A stretch of 6,961 nt of DNA, taken from Eggerthellaceae bacterium. Its GTDB lineage: Bacteria; Actinomycetota; Coriobacteriia; Coriobacteriales; Eggerthellaceae. Below are positions 1 to 6,825 of this stretch, in pieces (the first letter of the stretch is position 1; each line of letters opens with the position of its first letter). The notes beneath the pieces were generated by a model that was given only the letters and a program-made list of their open reading frames with translations, was not told the DNA's origin and ran no database searches. The stretch is from contig JAFXIM010000288.1 of the NCBI GenBank assembly GCA_017533165.1, positions 1 through 6,961 on the forward strand. The letters run 5' to 3'. Made by a program: the position numbers and the translations under genes.

Positions 1-10
1 AGGATCGCAG

Positions 11-30
11 AAAACCCGCGAACCCGCGGG
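11..30 (-). terminator. Rho-independent terminator of the response regulator/kinase operon
   Basis: Read on the minus strand, a 6-bp all-GC stem (CCCGCG / CGCGGG) with a GGTT loop is followed immediately by TTTT. It begins 17 nt after the kinase stop codon, which is the expected place for an intrinsic terminator. The U-tract is short (four), so termination may be incomplete. Confidence 0.75.
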
Positions 31-47
31 CGCAGCTGACTTGGCGG

Positions 48-2039
48 CTAGACATCCGAAGCATCCAGGACAAGCATGACGGACGTGCGGAATCGTCCGC
101 CCTCCTCGTATGCTGCCTCAAACGCTCCGTTGTAGCGCTCGGCCATGTCTCTCAGAATGCGCAAGCCCCAGCCATGGGGTCGTACCATTGAACCCACCTT
201 GCGAGCGCGATCTGAGCGACCTTCTCTTTTGCCAGAAGCGGTGCCGACCCAACGCGTCAAGTCCCACGCCTCTAAAACACTCAGGTCTTCTTCCTCCCGC
301 CCAGACGCCATTTCCGCCATGAGGTTGCAGCTGTTCTCCATGGTAACCGCAAGCACGCCCGCGGTCTGAGTGGCGCGAAGCTTGATGAAACGCTTGCCTT
401 CACCAACCTGACGGCACGACTGCAAAGCGTTGTCGAGCATGTTCGAAAACAGGGCGCACAAATCAACCGTCGACACGAACGTATCCTCGGGGACGGCTAT
501 GAGGCAGTCAAAGGAGACATCCTCCTCGGCGCAGGCGGCAGCCTTGATGGACACCAGCGCGTTTACCACGCGGTTTTCGCAGAATCGGCTCTCCTTGAAA
601 ACAGGTGATAGAACGACGGACTCGAAGACGGCGGAGGCGTCCACCTCGTCGCCTCGAGAAAGCCTGCCCTCCAAACCAACCAGGGCATCTCGAAGGTCTT
701 GACGCGAGCGTCGAGCCTCCTCCAGCTCAAAAGCCAAGCGCTCATAGTATCTCTTCTGAAGCTTCGCCTGACTCTCGAGAAAATGAGCCTTCATTTCGAC
801 GTCGCCCTGCTTGAAGGCTATGTCGATGTAGTAGTACAAGACGACGTCGGCCACAAAGCAAAGCGCGCAAGCAACCACATTCAGCACGTAGAACCACACG
901 GGAAGATAAGTGCTCGACGCAAAGAAAAAGAGGAATGTCGCAGTAAGCGCCTGACTGAGGGGGAAAACCATCAGAGCCCACGTGCGCACAGCGCTAACAG
1001 GCCGGCTGTTCGAAAAGAGCGCCGAATCCTCACTCGCCATCATCTGAGCTCCCGATATCGAATCCTCAGGATGGAGGCCGCCCTCCCGAAAGCCGCAGGC
1101 CTCTTCCCCCGCACTCGACAGGGAGACTTCTTCCTCAGAAGCAGCCGCAAGCTCCACCGTGTCCAAGCCGGCAATCATCTCTCGCACGTGCTCGCTCGCA
1201 GACGCCGCATCCCTCTTCTCAACCAAATACATGATGACGTTCACCTGATTGCGGAGATCATGGCGCACAGATGCCAGCAGAGACACCTCACGCTCAATCT
1301 TCTCGTAGGCTTTGAGGTATCGGTCGAGTTCGTTTTGCGAATAAGCCATGCGCCACAGGTTGCGCTCGCGGCGATTGTAGTGATCGAGCAAGATAAAGCA
1401 GACGATATCAGCGACAACGCATATGAGACAGATAATCGAGAGGCCAAGCGCGGCTCTTTCCGAGAAAGCCTGGTTGAGCTCCATGGTGTAAACGACAAGG
1501 CCAATCATCAGATACTGCAGGAGAAGCAACCATATGAACAACTGCGCACCTCGATCGGTGCGATGGCCCGTGATTGCCTGCTGCGCACGGTGCACGCCCA
1601 GTAAAAGCAGGGCAAGCGAAACAACATGCATCACCCGAGCGAACAGCAGATACTCCGTATACCCCGTTATGGCCTGGGGACTCGTAGGAGCGAGGTCGGT
1701 GATGCCAATCCAGTACAAGCTAGGGGGAACTTCGGCAATGACGAGAGCGATCTGCACAACAACTGCGGTAAAGGCTTTGCGAGCGAAGCTATCCTTCGAA
1801 AACAGCAGCTGAGGAACCACCAGCACGGCAGCTCCCGCGAAAACGGCAAGAGCGGAAGGCAGGTGCGGCGCAGCGAAGGTATTGGCCACGAACAGCGCAA
1901 AGACAACGGCAGAGAACAGGGCTCTCTTCTTGATATCGAACAGGAACAAAGACGCAGCAATGACAACCAGCTCTGCTGGAATGTAGAAAAGCAATTGTAC
2001 TGCGCTCAGCCCAAAGGCCGAATCGAGAAGCAACGACAT
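48..2039 (-). CDS. GHKL-family membrane sensor histidine kinase with duplicated TM-DHp segment
   Basis: This is the sensor kinase of the adjacent LytTR response regulator. It should autophosphorylate on His in response to an unknown signal and pass the phosphate to that regulator. About seven hydrophobic segments lie within residues 15-219, followed by a coiled coil (about 228-256) and an AgrC-type phosphoacceptor motif, HDLRNQ, with H260. An acidic linker (about 294-345) leads to two more membrane segments (353-375 and 379-405), a second coiled coil, and SRQDLRDA at 445-452, where Q447 replaces His. The C-terminus is a GHKL ATPase with an N-box (SNMLDNALQ, N533 and N537) and a glycine box (HGWGL, 622-626). 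The usual AgrC/LytS-like kinase is roughly 400-500 residues, so 663 reflects the duplicated segment. The start lies 17 nt after the regulator's stop. I see no clear Shine-Dalgarno, so translation may be coupled. The family call is firm; the ligand is unknown. Confidence 0.9.
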   Translation of the reverse strand: MSLLLDSAFGLSAVQLLFYIPAELVVIAASLFLFDIKKRALFSAVVFALFVANTFAAPHLPSALAVFAGAAVLVVPQLLFSKDSFARKAFTAVVVQIALVIAEVPPSLYWIGITDLAPTSPQAITGYTEYLLFARVMHVVSLALLLLGVHRAQQAITGHRTDRGAQLFIWLLLLQYLMIGLVVYTMELNQAFSERAALGLSIICLICVVADIVCFILLDHYNRRERNLWRMAYSQNELDRYLKAYEKIEREVSLLASVRHDLRNQVNVIMYLVEKRDAASASEHVREMIAGLDTVELAAASEEEVSLSSAGEEACGFREGGLHPEDSISGAQMMASEDSALFSNSRPVSAVRTWALMVFPLSQALTATFLFFFASSTYLPVWFYVLNVVACALCFVADVVLYYYIDIAFKQGDVEMKAHFLESQAKLQKRYYERLAFELEEARRSRQDLRDALVGLEGRLSRGDEVDASAVFESVVLSPVFKESRFCENRVVNALVSIKAAACAEEDVSFDCLIAVPEDTFVSTVDLCALFSNMLDNALQSCRQVGEGKRFIKLRATQTAGVLAVTMENSCNLMAEMASGREEEDLSVLEAWDLTRWVGTASGKREGRSDRARKVGSMVRPHGWGLRILRDMAERYNGAFEAAYEEGGRFRTSVMLVLDASDV

Positions 2040-2056
2040 GGGAATATAGAAAGGCG

Positions 2057-2785
2057 CTAGAGTCGCTCAAGCAGGTAGCGCGTAAAGGCATCGCGGGTTT
2101 CTCGACTGCGCTTCTGGCTGACCGGTATGGTAGCACCTGACACCAAGTCAAGGCCATCGCTTCGCATTTCCACGACCTTTTCCATGTTGACGAGGAAGCT
2201 TTTGTGACACTGGACGAAGATGGAGGGCAGCTTAGATTCAATCCCTCCAAGAGATTCATAAGCTTCGATGACACCATCGGAGGTATGAATGCGCACCTTG
2301 CGACGATCTGACTCAATGTACTCGATCTCGCTCGGGATGACACGAATGATGCGGCCTCCCACCTTAACGCCAAAGGGGCGCATGGAGCGAGCCTTCAAGT
2401 TGGCAATGGCTTTGTCGAGCGCATCGGCAAAGTCTTCCTTGTCGATGGGCTTGAGCAAGAAGTACACATGCTCGGTGCGGTAGACGCGGGAGCAGTACTC
2501 CACATGACCCGTCACGTAGATGAGCTGCACGCAACCACGATCAGCCAGCAGCTTGCGAGCTGCGTCGATGCCGTTTTCGCCCTGCGAGCCTTCGCTTTCG
2601 AAGGCGATGTCCATGAACACGATTTGGGGGGAGTATCCCTTCTTCAACCGTGCTTCGAACTCCTGTAAACTCGTGCAAATGTCGATGTTGAATTCGACTC
2701 CCGAATCATGGTCTAAGACCATACTCTCGACAATGCGCGCCTGTTTGATATCGTCATCGACGATGATCACGTTATAAGCGCTCAT
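2057..2785 (-). CDS. LytR/AgrA-family response regulator (REC + LytTR DNA-binding domain)
   Basis: This is a cytoplasmic transcription factor that should be phosphorylated by the downstream kinase and bind DNA through a LytTR domain. The receiver domain (about 4-125) shows the acidic pocket D10-D12, phosphoacceptor D59 in VFMDI, T92 in YVTGH, and K112 followed by Pro (LLKP). The LytTR domain (about 138-240) carries recognisable family motifs: EIEYIES (153-159), CHKSFLVN (193-200) and PVSQKRSRE (221-229). The length of 242 residues is normal for the family. The regulator is first in the operon and the kinase follows after 17 nt. The ATG is preceded by a purine-rich GGTAGGGCGG, a modest ribosome-binding site. 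An in-frame TAG shortly upstream rules out a longer N-terminus. Target genes cannot be deduced. Neither an AgrD-like peptide gene nor an obvious exporter is in the window. Confidence 0.93.
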   Translation of the reverse strand: MSAYNVIIVDDDIKQARIVESMVLDHDSGVEFNIDICTSLQEFEARLKKGYSPQIVFMDIAFESEGSQGENGIDAARKLLADRGCVQLIYVTGHVEYCSRVYRTEHVYFLLKPIDKEDFADALDKAIANLKARSMRPFGVKVGGRIIRVIPSEIEYIESDRRKVRIHTSDGVIEAYESLGGIESKLPSIFVQCHKSFLVNMEKVVEMRSDGLDLVSGATIPVSQKRSRETRDAFTRYLLERL

Positions 2786-2831
2786 CTTAACCGCCCTACC
2801 TAAAAACCCCTAGCTTGGTTACTGCAGAGAA

Positions 2832-2841
2832 CCCCCCCCCC
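2832..2841. repeat. C10/G10 homopolymer in the leader of the two-component operon
   Basis: Ten consecutive C on the plus strand (G10 on the minus strand) lie 46 nt upstream of the response regulator's ATG. Tracts of this length are prone to slipped-strand length change, and in several pathogens they tune promoters or leaders. Here that role is only inferred. No similar run was noticed elsewhere in the window. Confidence 0.9.
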
Positions 2842-2930
2842 GAGGGACTGAGCGCATTCCGATCAACTTTTACCGACAACCCGAATGCCTCCACGATCGC
2901 CAAGTAGCGCCCCGAATCTGCAGTTAGCTG

Positions 2931-2960
2931 CTTATAATTTTATTCAAAGCTCGGCATAAA
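2931..2960 (-). promoter_or_regulatory. Possible promoter of the two-component operon
   Basis: On the minus strand, TATAAG (plus 2931-2936) is a near-consensus -10. TTTATG (plus 2955-2960) is a weak -35 at 18-bp spacing, inside an A/T-rich patch. It would give a leader of roughly 140 nt that includes the G10 tract. The -35 match is poor, so this is tentative. Confidence 0.3.
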
Positions 2961-3008
2961 AATGCGAAGTATCTATTCCGTGTAACAACTGACGAAAAAC
3001 ACGTTCCC

Positions 3009-3018
3009 ATCACGTGAT
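3009..3018. promoter_or_regulatory. Perfect palindrome ATCACGTGAT abutting the ysxC -35
   Basis: The 10-bp sequence is exactly self-complementary and ends at the base before the TTGATA -35 hexamer. That position suits an activator or repressor binding site. No known family was assigned, and a chance palindrome of this size remains possible. Confidence 0.35.
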
Positions 3019-3047
3019 TTGATACGGCTTAGCGGCTGCTTTAGAAT
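3019..3047 (+). promoter_or_regulatory. Sigma70/sigmaA-type promoter for ysxC
   Basis: TTGATA (3019-3024) and TAGAAT (3042-3047) are separated by exactly 17 bp, and each matches the housekeeping consensus at 5 of 6 positions or close to it. Transcription would start near 3054, giving a leader of about 80 nt before the GTG start of ysxC. Confidence 0.7.
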
Positions 3048-3135
3048 AACGGGAAGACAAAACAGCACTCGATCGGACGCTCGGCTTTTTAACAAAACAC
3101 GCTTAAGCTGAGCCGATTTAATCCAGGAGAACTTC

Positions 3136-3723
3136 GTGAACTTTCATCTCGCCAGCTTCAAGGCCGCTTACGGCACCTCGTCGCAGCTCCCCGGGTCCGA
3201 TCGCCCCGAGGTTTCCTTTGCCGGACGATCCAACGTGGGAAAGTCCTCGCTCCTCAACAAGCTCATGTACCGCAAGGGCCTAGCCAAGGTCTCCCAAACC
3301 CCGGGCAAAACCGCAACCATCAACTTCTACGATGTCGACGGCTACGACTTCGTAGACCTACCCGGCTACGGCTACGCTAAGGTGTCGAAGTCCGAGAAGG
3401 GCCGCTGGTCCGAGCTCATCGAGGGCTACTTCAACCAGGACAGGTCTTTCGCGCTGGTGGTTTCGCTCATCGACATCCGCCACGACCCGAGCGCACTTGA
3501 CGTTCACATGGTGAATTACCTGGCCGAATCGGGCCTTCCCTTCGCCATTGCGCTCACCAAGGCGGATAAGCTTTCCAAGCAGCAGGCCAACAAGCAGAAG
3601 GCTGCCATCCGAAAAAAGCTCAACCTTCCGCAAGGTGTTGAGCTCGTGGTCACCTCATCCGAAAAAGGCGAGGGTATCGACGAACTCCGCTCCCTTATCG
3701 CACGTCACGTAGAAGGCTTCTAG
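3136..3723 (+). CDS. ysxC: Ribosome biogenesis GTP-binding protein YsxC/EngB (YihA)
   Basis: This is a TRAFAC-class GTPase of the EngB/YihA/YsxC family, which acts in the cytoplasm in late assembly of the large ribosomal subunit and is essential in many bacteria. All G motifs are visible: G1 GRSNVGKS (30-37), a G2 region with TPGKT (55-59), G3 DLPGYGYA (74-81), G4 TKAD (141-144) and G5 SSEKGEG (174-180). The length of 195 residues is typical and the protein looks intact. The start is GTG, chosen because AGGAG (3125-3129) lies 6 nt upstream and the N-terminus then matches the family's usual short lead-in. It has its own strong-looking promoter, diverges from the two-component operon, and is followed by a 176-nt gap before the next gene with no obvious terminator. 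Identification is secure. Confidence 0.97.
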   Translation: MNFHLASFKAAYGTSSQLPGSDRPEVSFAGRSNVGKSSLLNKLMYRKGLAKVSQTPGKTATINFYDVDGYDFVDLPGYGYAKVSKSEKGRWSELIEGYFNQDRSFALVVSLIDIRHDPSALDVHMVNYLAESGLPFAIALTKADKLSKQQANKQKAAIRKKLNLPQGVELVVTSSEKGEGIDELRSLIARHVEGF

Positions 3724-3819
3724 CCAACGCGGCTTCGCAAGCACGATCATCCATCGTCAACAAGCACCGCCCCGCACTTCCGTATTGTTTCGTTGGGCGA
3801 AAAATTGAGCACAGGCTCC

Positions 3820-3848
3820 TTTCGACCCCCGCTAATTGCCTATATACT
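3820..3848 (+). promoter_or_regulatory. Possible promoter for the PurF-like/MFS operon
   Basis: TATACT (3843-3848) is a good -10, overlapping TATATA. At 17-bp spacing the upstream hexamer is TTTCGA, a poor -35. The expected start near 3855 leaves a leader of about 45 nt. I saw no recognisable PurR box or purine riboswitch between 3724 and 3899. Confidence 0.4.
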
Positions 3849-3899
3849 TCCCTTCAGGGGCGCAAGCTTTGAGCGCACAGCGAGTTTTCGGAGGTTATT

Positions 3900-5321
3900 G
3901 TGGGCGGCTTCTTTGGCGCGGCATCCCGTCGCGATATCGTTTTGGACGTATTCTTTGGCGTTGACTATCATTCCCATCTCGGCACCCGCCGAGCGGGCAT
4001 GATCATCCACGATTCGCAAGACGGCTTCCAGCGTCAGATCCACTCGATCGAAAACACGCCATTTCGCACCAAGTTCGAAGACGATCTGAACAGCTTCCAC
4101 GGCTGTACAGGCATTGGCTGCATCAGCGACAACGACCCCCAGCCCCTACTAATCCGGTCGCACCTCGGCCTGTTCGCCATCACCACCATCGGCGCCATCG
4201 GCAACGCTGACGAGCTCGTAGAAAGCTACTTCGACGGCCACACTCAATTCATGGCCATGAGCTCGGGCAAGGTCAACTTCACCGAACTGGTCGCCGCGCT
4301 CATTAACCAGCGATCTGACTTCGTGTCGGGCATCAAGCACGCGCAGGAAGTCATCGACGGTTCGCTCACCCTACTCATCATGACCGACAAAGGCGAGATC
4401 ATCGCAGCGCGCGACAACCTTGGCCGCCTACCCGTTTTGATCGGCAAAGACGAAGATGGTCACTGCGTCACCTTTGAGTCCTTCGCCTACCAAAAGCTCG
4501 ACTACGTTGACGAGTACGAACTCGGCCCCGGCGAGATCGTCCGCATCACCGCAGACGGCTACGAGACCATCTCTCCTGCCGGCAAGGACATGAAGATCTG
4601 CGCCTTCTTGTGGACCTACTACGGCTATCCCAATTCCACCTACGAGGGCGTCAATGTTGAGACCATGCGCTACAACAACGGCAAGATCATGGCCCGCGAC
4701 GAAGCCGCGCGAGACGCCGTCCCCGAGGTAGACTTCGTGGCGGGCATTCCCGACTCGGGCGTGCCGCATGCCATCGGCTACTCCAACGTAACCGACTTCA
4801 ACTTCGCACGCCCCTTCATCAAGTACACTCCGACCTGGCCAAGATCCTTCATGCCGGGCAGCCAGAAGCTGCGCAACAAGGTGGCCAAGATGAAGCAGGT
4901 GCCGGTCTATGACCTCATCCACGACAAGAAGCTCCTCTTCATCGACGACTCCATCGTACGCGGCACGCAGCTCCACGAAACCGTCGACTTCCTCTACGGA
5001 TTGGGAGCTAAGGAAGTGCACATGCGCTCCGCCTGCCCGCCCATCATGTTCGGCTGCAAGTACCTGAGCTTCTCCCGCAACGACTCCGACATGGACCTTC
5101 TGGCCCGTCGCATCGTTCAGCAGATCGAGGGCGACGAAGGCCAGAAGCATCTTGAGGAATACGCTGACGCCTCTACCGAGCGCGGCCAGTGCATGCTGAA
5201 GGCCATCTGCGAGGAAATGGGCTTCGACTCGCTCGAGTATCAGTCGCTCGACGGCATGATCGAGGCCATCGGCATCGATCCTGAGAAGATCTGCACCTAT
5301 TGCTGGAATGGCGAGGAATAG
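3900..5321 (+). CDS. PurF-like Fe-S phosphoribosyltransferase lacking the glutaminase catalytic cysteine
   Basis: This is a homologue of amidophosphoribosyltransferase, which makes phosphoribosylamine from PRPP and glutamine in the first step of purine synthesis. The N-terminal half (about 1-225) is recognisably an Ntn-type glutaminase fold, but it begins MGGFFG where PurF has a catalytic cysteine (MCGI-type). The C-terminal phosphoribosyltransferase half keeps the PRPP loop LFIDDSIVRGTQ (346-357) and the flexible-loop region around K308-K327. Four cysteines sit where Bacillus-type PurF holds a [4Fe-4S] cluster: C234, C386, and C465/C468 in CTYC near the C-terminus. The protein ends five residues after that pair. 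The GTG start follows GGAGG (3890-3894) by 5 nt, and no nearby upstream in-frame start would supply a cysteine. It overlaps nothing but is coupled to the transporter downstream. Annotation pipelines would probably call it purF. Its real reaction may be ammonia-dependent or something else. Confidence 0.85.
   Translation: MGGFFGAASRRDIVLDVFFGVDYHSHLGTRRAGMIIHDSQDGFQRQIHSIENTPFRTKFEDDLNSFHGCTGIGCISDNDPQPLLIRSHLGLFAITTIGAIGNADELVESYFDGHTQFMAMSSGKVNFTELVAALINQRSDFVSGIKHAQEVIDGSLTLLIMTDKGEIIAARDNLGRLPVLIGKDEDGHCVTFESFAYQKLDYVDEYELGPGEIVRITADGYETISPAGKDMKICAFLWTYYGYPNSTYEGVNVETMRYNNGKIMARDEAARDAVPEVDFVAGIPDSGVPHAIGYSNVTDFNFARPFIKYTPTWPRSFMPGSQKLRNKVAKMKQVPVYDLIHDKKLLFIDDSIVRGTQLHETVDFLYGLGAKEVHMRSACPPIMFGCKYLSFSRNDSDMDLLARRIVQQIEGDEGQKHLEEYADASTERGQCMLKAICEEMGFDSLEYQSLDGMIEAIGIDPEKICTYCWNGEE
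5313..5317 (+). promoter_or_regulatory. Ribosome-binding site deciding the MFS transporter start
   Basis: GAGGA lies inside the last codons of the PurF-like gene, 5 nt before GTG at 5323. The alternative in-frame ATG at 5308 has no comparable site upstream, which favours the GTG. Confidence 0.6.
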
Positions 5322-5322
5322 C

Positions 5323-6621
5323 GTGAAGAGTAGAATCCATTTCGGATATCTCCTGGTCATAGCGCTCGTTTTGACGAGCTTTGGCCCCCTGTCCCTGGGC
5401 TTGAGCTGCGCCGGCATCTTCTACACCTCGGTTTCAGAGCACCTGGGCGTGGGCACGGGCACCCTCAGCTACTACACTTCGCTTCTCTGGGCGGCGTCTT
5501 TGGTGGCCCTTCCCTTGCTCGGCAAGCTTTTCTCCCGCGTCGACGCGCGCATCTGCGTGGGCGGTGCCATTGCCTTGGCTGCCGCAGACTTCGTGTGGCT
5601 CTCTCAGATGCAGGCGCTTTGGCAGTTCTTCGTCGCCGCCCTCGTGATGGGCATCAGCGTAACCATGCTTTTGTTCATCGCCCCGTCAACCCTCATCAAT
5701 CGCTGGTTCGCCAAGCGAGCGGGCTTCTTCATCGGCATCGTCATGGCCTTCACCGGCGTTGGCGGTGTTGTGTGGAGCGCTGTTGGCGGCGTGCTTCTGG
5801 AAACAATTGGCTGGTCTGCCACCTACCTAGTCTTCGCGGCGCTGGCCATCGCAACCCTGCCCACCGGCATTCTCTTCGTTTCCGACAGCCCTGAAAAGAA
5901 GGGTGTGCTGCCTTGGGGTGCCGAGCCTAACGCAGCCAAGACGTCCGACGCAGACCTCGAGGCTTTGCCCTCGGGCGCGACCGAAGCCGAAGAGGCCGAG
6001 GCAAACCTTGCCATTTCCGAACAGGGCATGGGTGCCCGCGCCGCTTTCCGGACGCGCACCTTCCCCCTTTTGCTCGTGATGTGCTTCTCGCTCAACTTCA
6101 ACATGTACGTTTACTTCATGATTCCAAGCTACGTAAACCTCTCTGAGATCGGCGCGCTTATGCCGCTTTTGGGCGCGACGGCGTCCTCGGTGGCCATGGC
6201 CGGACAGACGATCTCAAAGATCGTTCTTGGCTATGTGGGTGACCGTTTCCCCTATGCGGGCTCTATCGCCGGCGTATCCCTTGGCGTCGTGGGCGTTGCC
6301 CTTTTGGCCATAGGAGCCGGAAACGCCGTGGTCATCTACGCCGCCGCTTTCACCTATGGCTTCTACTACGGCGTGACCAATGTGATGATGCCCATTCTGA
6401 CCAGGCACTCCTTCGGCAATCGGGATTACGCGCAGATCTATTCGCGCATTTCCATGGCGGCAACCTTAGCCGGGGCAACGGCTGGATTCATCTGGGGTTC
6501 TGTCATTGACGCCACCGGATCTTATATGTCGATGTTCGTCGGCGTGGGAGGCATGTTGGTCTTGACCATCGTGCTCATCGCGATATTGGCCGTTCTCGAT
6601 CGCAAGGACGCCAATCGGTAA
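5323..6621 (+). CDS. MFS transporter, OFA/MCT-like (12 TM)
   Basis: This is an inner-membrane carrier of the major facilitator superfamily with about 12 hydrophobic segments in two six-helix halves, joined by an acidic central loop (about 190-245). MFS loop motifs are visible: GKLFSRVDAR after TM2 (about 67-76) and GYVGDRF (303-309) in the second half. The stretch NRWFAKRAGFFIGI and the SDSPEKKG loop resemble the oxalate/formate antiporter and monocarboxylate-type MFS branch, so an organic anion is a reasonable guess, but the substrate is unknown. The chosen GTG start gives 432 residues and lies one base after the stop of the PurF-like gene. An ATG at 5308 would add five residues and overlap that stop. 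The tight spacing indicates co-transcription and translational coupling. No frameshift or truncation is seen. Confidence 0.88.
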   Translation: MKSRIHFGYLLVIALVLTSFGPLSLGLSCAGIFYTSVSEHLGVGTGTLSYYTSLLWAASLVALPLLGKLFSRVDARICVGGAIALAAADFVWLSQMQALWQFFVAALVMGISVTMLLFIAPSTLINRWFAKRAGFFIGIVMAFTGVGGVVWSAVGGVLLETIGWSATYLVFAALAIATLPTGILFVSDSPEKKGVLPWGAEPNAAKTSDADLEALPSGATEAEEAEANLAISEQGMGARAAFRTRTFPLLLVMCFSLNFNMYVYFMIPSYVNLSEIGALMPLLGATASSVAMAGQTISKIVLGYVGDRFPYAGSIAGVSLGVVGVALLAIGAGNAVVIYAAAFTYGFYYGVTNVMMPILTRHSFGNRDYAQIYSRISMAATLAGATAGFIWGSVIDATGSYMSMFVGVGGMLVLTIVLIAILAVLDRKDANR

Positions 6622-6622
6622 A

Positions 6623-6634
6623 GCTCTTCGGAGC
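6623..6634 (+). terminator. Small cUUCGg hairpin after the MFS gene (weak terminator candidate)
   Basis: GCTC-TTCG-GAGC forms a 4-bp stem closed by the exceptionally stable C(UUCG)G tetraloop, starting one base after the stop codon. No T-tract follows, so it is more likely a 3'-end stabiliser or a weak pause than a full terminator. Confidence 0.25.
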
Positions 6635-6784
6635 CGTTGCGAACGTAAGAGGAATCGATCACGCGGACCTTGCTTCCGCCCTATCCGGTTTCGCCCTTTG
6701 CTTTCTTCGACGCCGCTCATGTCTGCCCTAGCCCCACCCCCGCTCTCTTTAACTTCACGCTTACCTTCTCCAACTGATTTTGCT

Positions 6785-6807
6785 CCTAAATTCACGCCTA
6801 AATCCAC
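6785..6807. repeat. 12-nt tandem direct repeat upstream of carB
   Basis: CCTAAATTCAC (6785-6795) recurs as CCTAAATCCAC (6797-6807) with one mismatch and a 12-nt period, a little over one helical turn. It lies about 130 nt upstream of carB, near the putative promoter, so it could be a tandem operator. Confidence 0.45.
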
Positions 6808-6825
6808 TTTGCGTAACGGCAAAGT

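Larger units (their letters stand above)
2786..3135. other. 350-bp divergent intergenic region between the two-component operon and ysxC
   Basis: The region contains no convincing gene. It holds the purine-rich leader of the response regulator with a ten-base homopolymer, an A/T-rich block (2932-2960) with a weak minus-strand promoter, a perfect 10-bp palindrome (3009-3018), and a good plus-strand promoter (3019-3047). The ysxC leader holds a loose inverted repeat TCGGCT/AGCCGA (3081-3086 and 3111-3116) with a 24-nt loop. I saw no tRNA, T-box or recognisable riboswitch. Confidence 0.6.

Noticed and set aside
699..1604. Long plus-strand open frame (301 codons) inside the kinase gene
   Set aside because: It is antisense to a well-supported kinase, is rich in Arg, His and Gln with no recognisable domain, and has no convincing start signal. 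It is a typical shadow frame of GC-rich coding DNA.
2862..2870. Minus-strand AAAGTTGAT matching the LytTR half-site consensus upstream of the regulator gene
   Set aside because: LytTR sites are normally direct repeats about 21-22 bp apart. No partner half-site exists at that distance on either side, so a single 9-mer match may be chance.
2796..2894. Short minus-strand frame (GTG start, 32 codons) in the response regulator leader, containing the G10 tract as three Gly codons; possible signal peptide precursor or leader peptide
   Set aside because: There is no Shine-Dalgarno and no AgrD-like hydrophobic/Cys pattern, and the frame is within chance length. It is mentioned only as context for the homopolymer finding.
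3724..3800. Possible terminator after ysxC (GCTT-CGC-AAGC)
   Set aside because: The stem is only 4 bp and no T-run follows, so there is not enough to call termination.
4428..5417. Long minus-strand open frame (329 codons) opposite the PurF-like gene
   Set aside because: It lies fully antisense to a clear PurF-family coding region and reads as low-information Val/Ala/His-rich sequence, so it is a shadow.
6466..6822. Minus-strand open frame of 118 codons across the MFS 3' end and the carB upstream region
   Set aside because: The composition is dominated by Arg, Gly, Asp and His, with no domain. Half of it is antisense to the transporter and there is no supporting ribosome-binding site.
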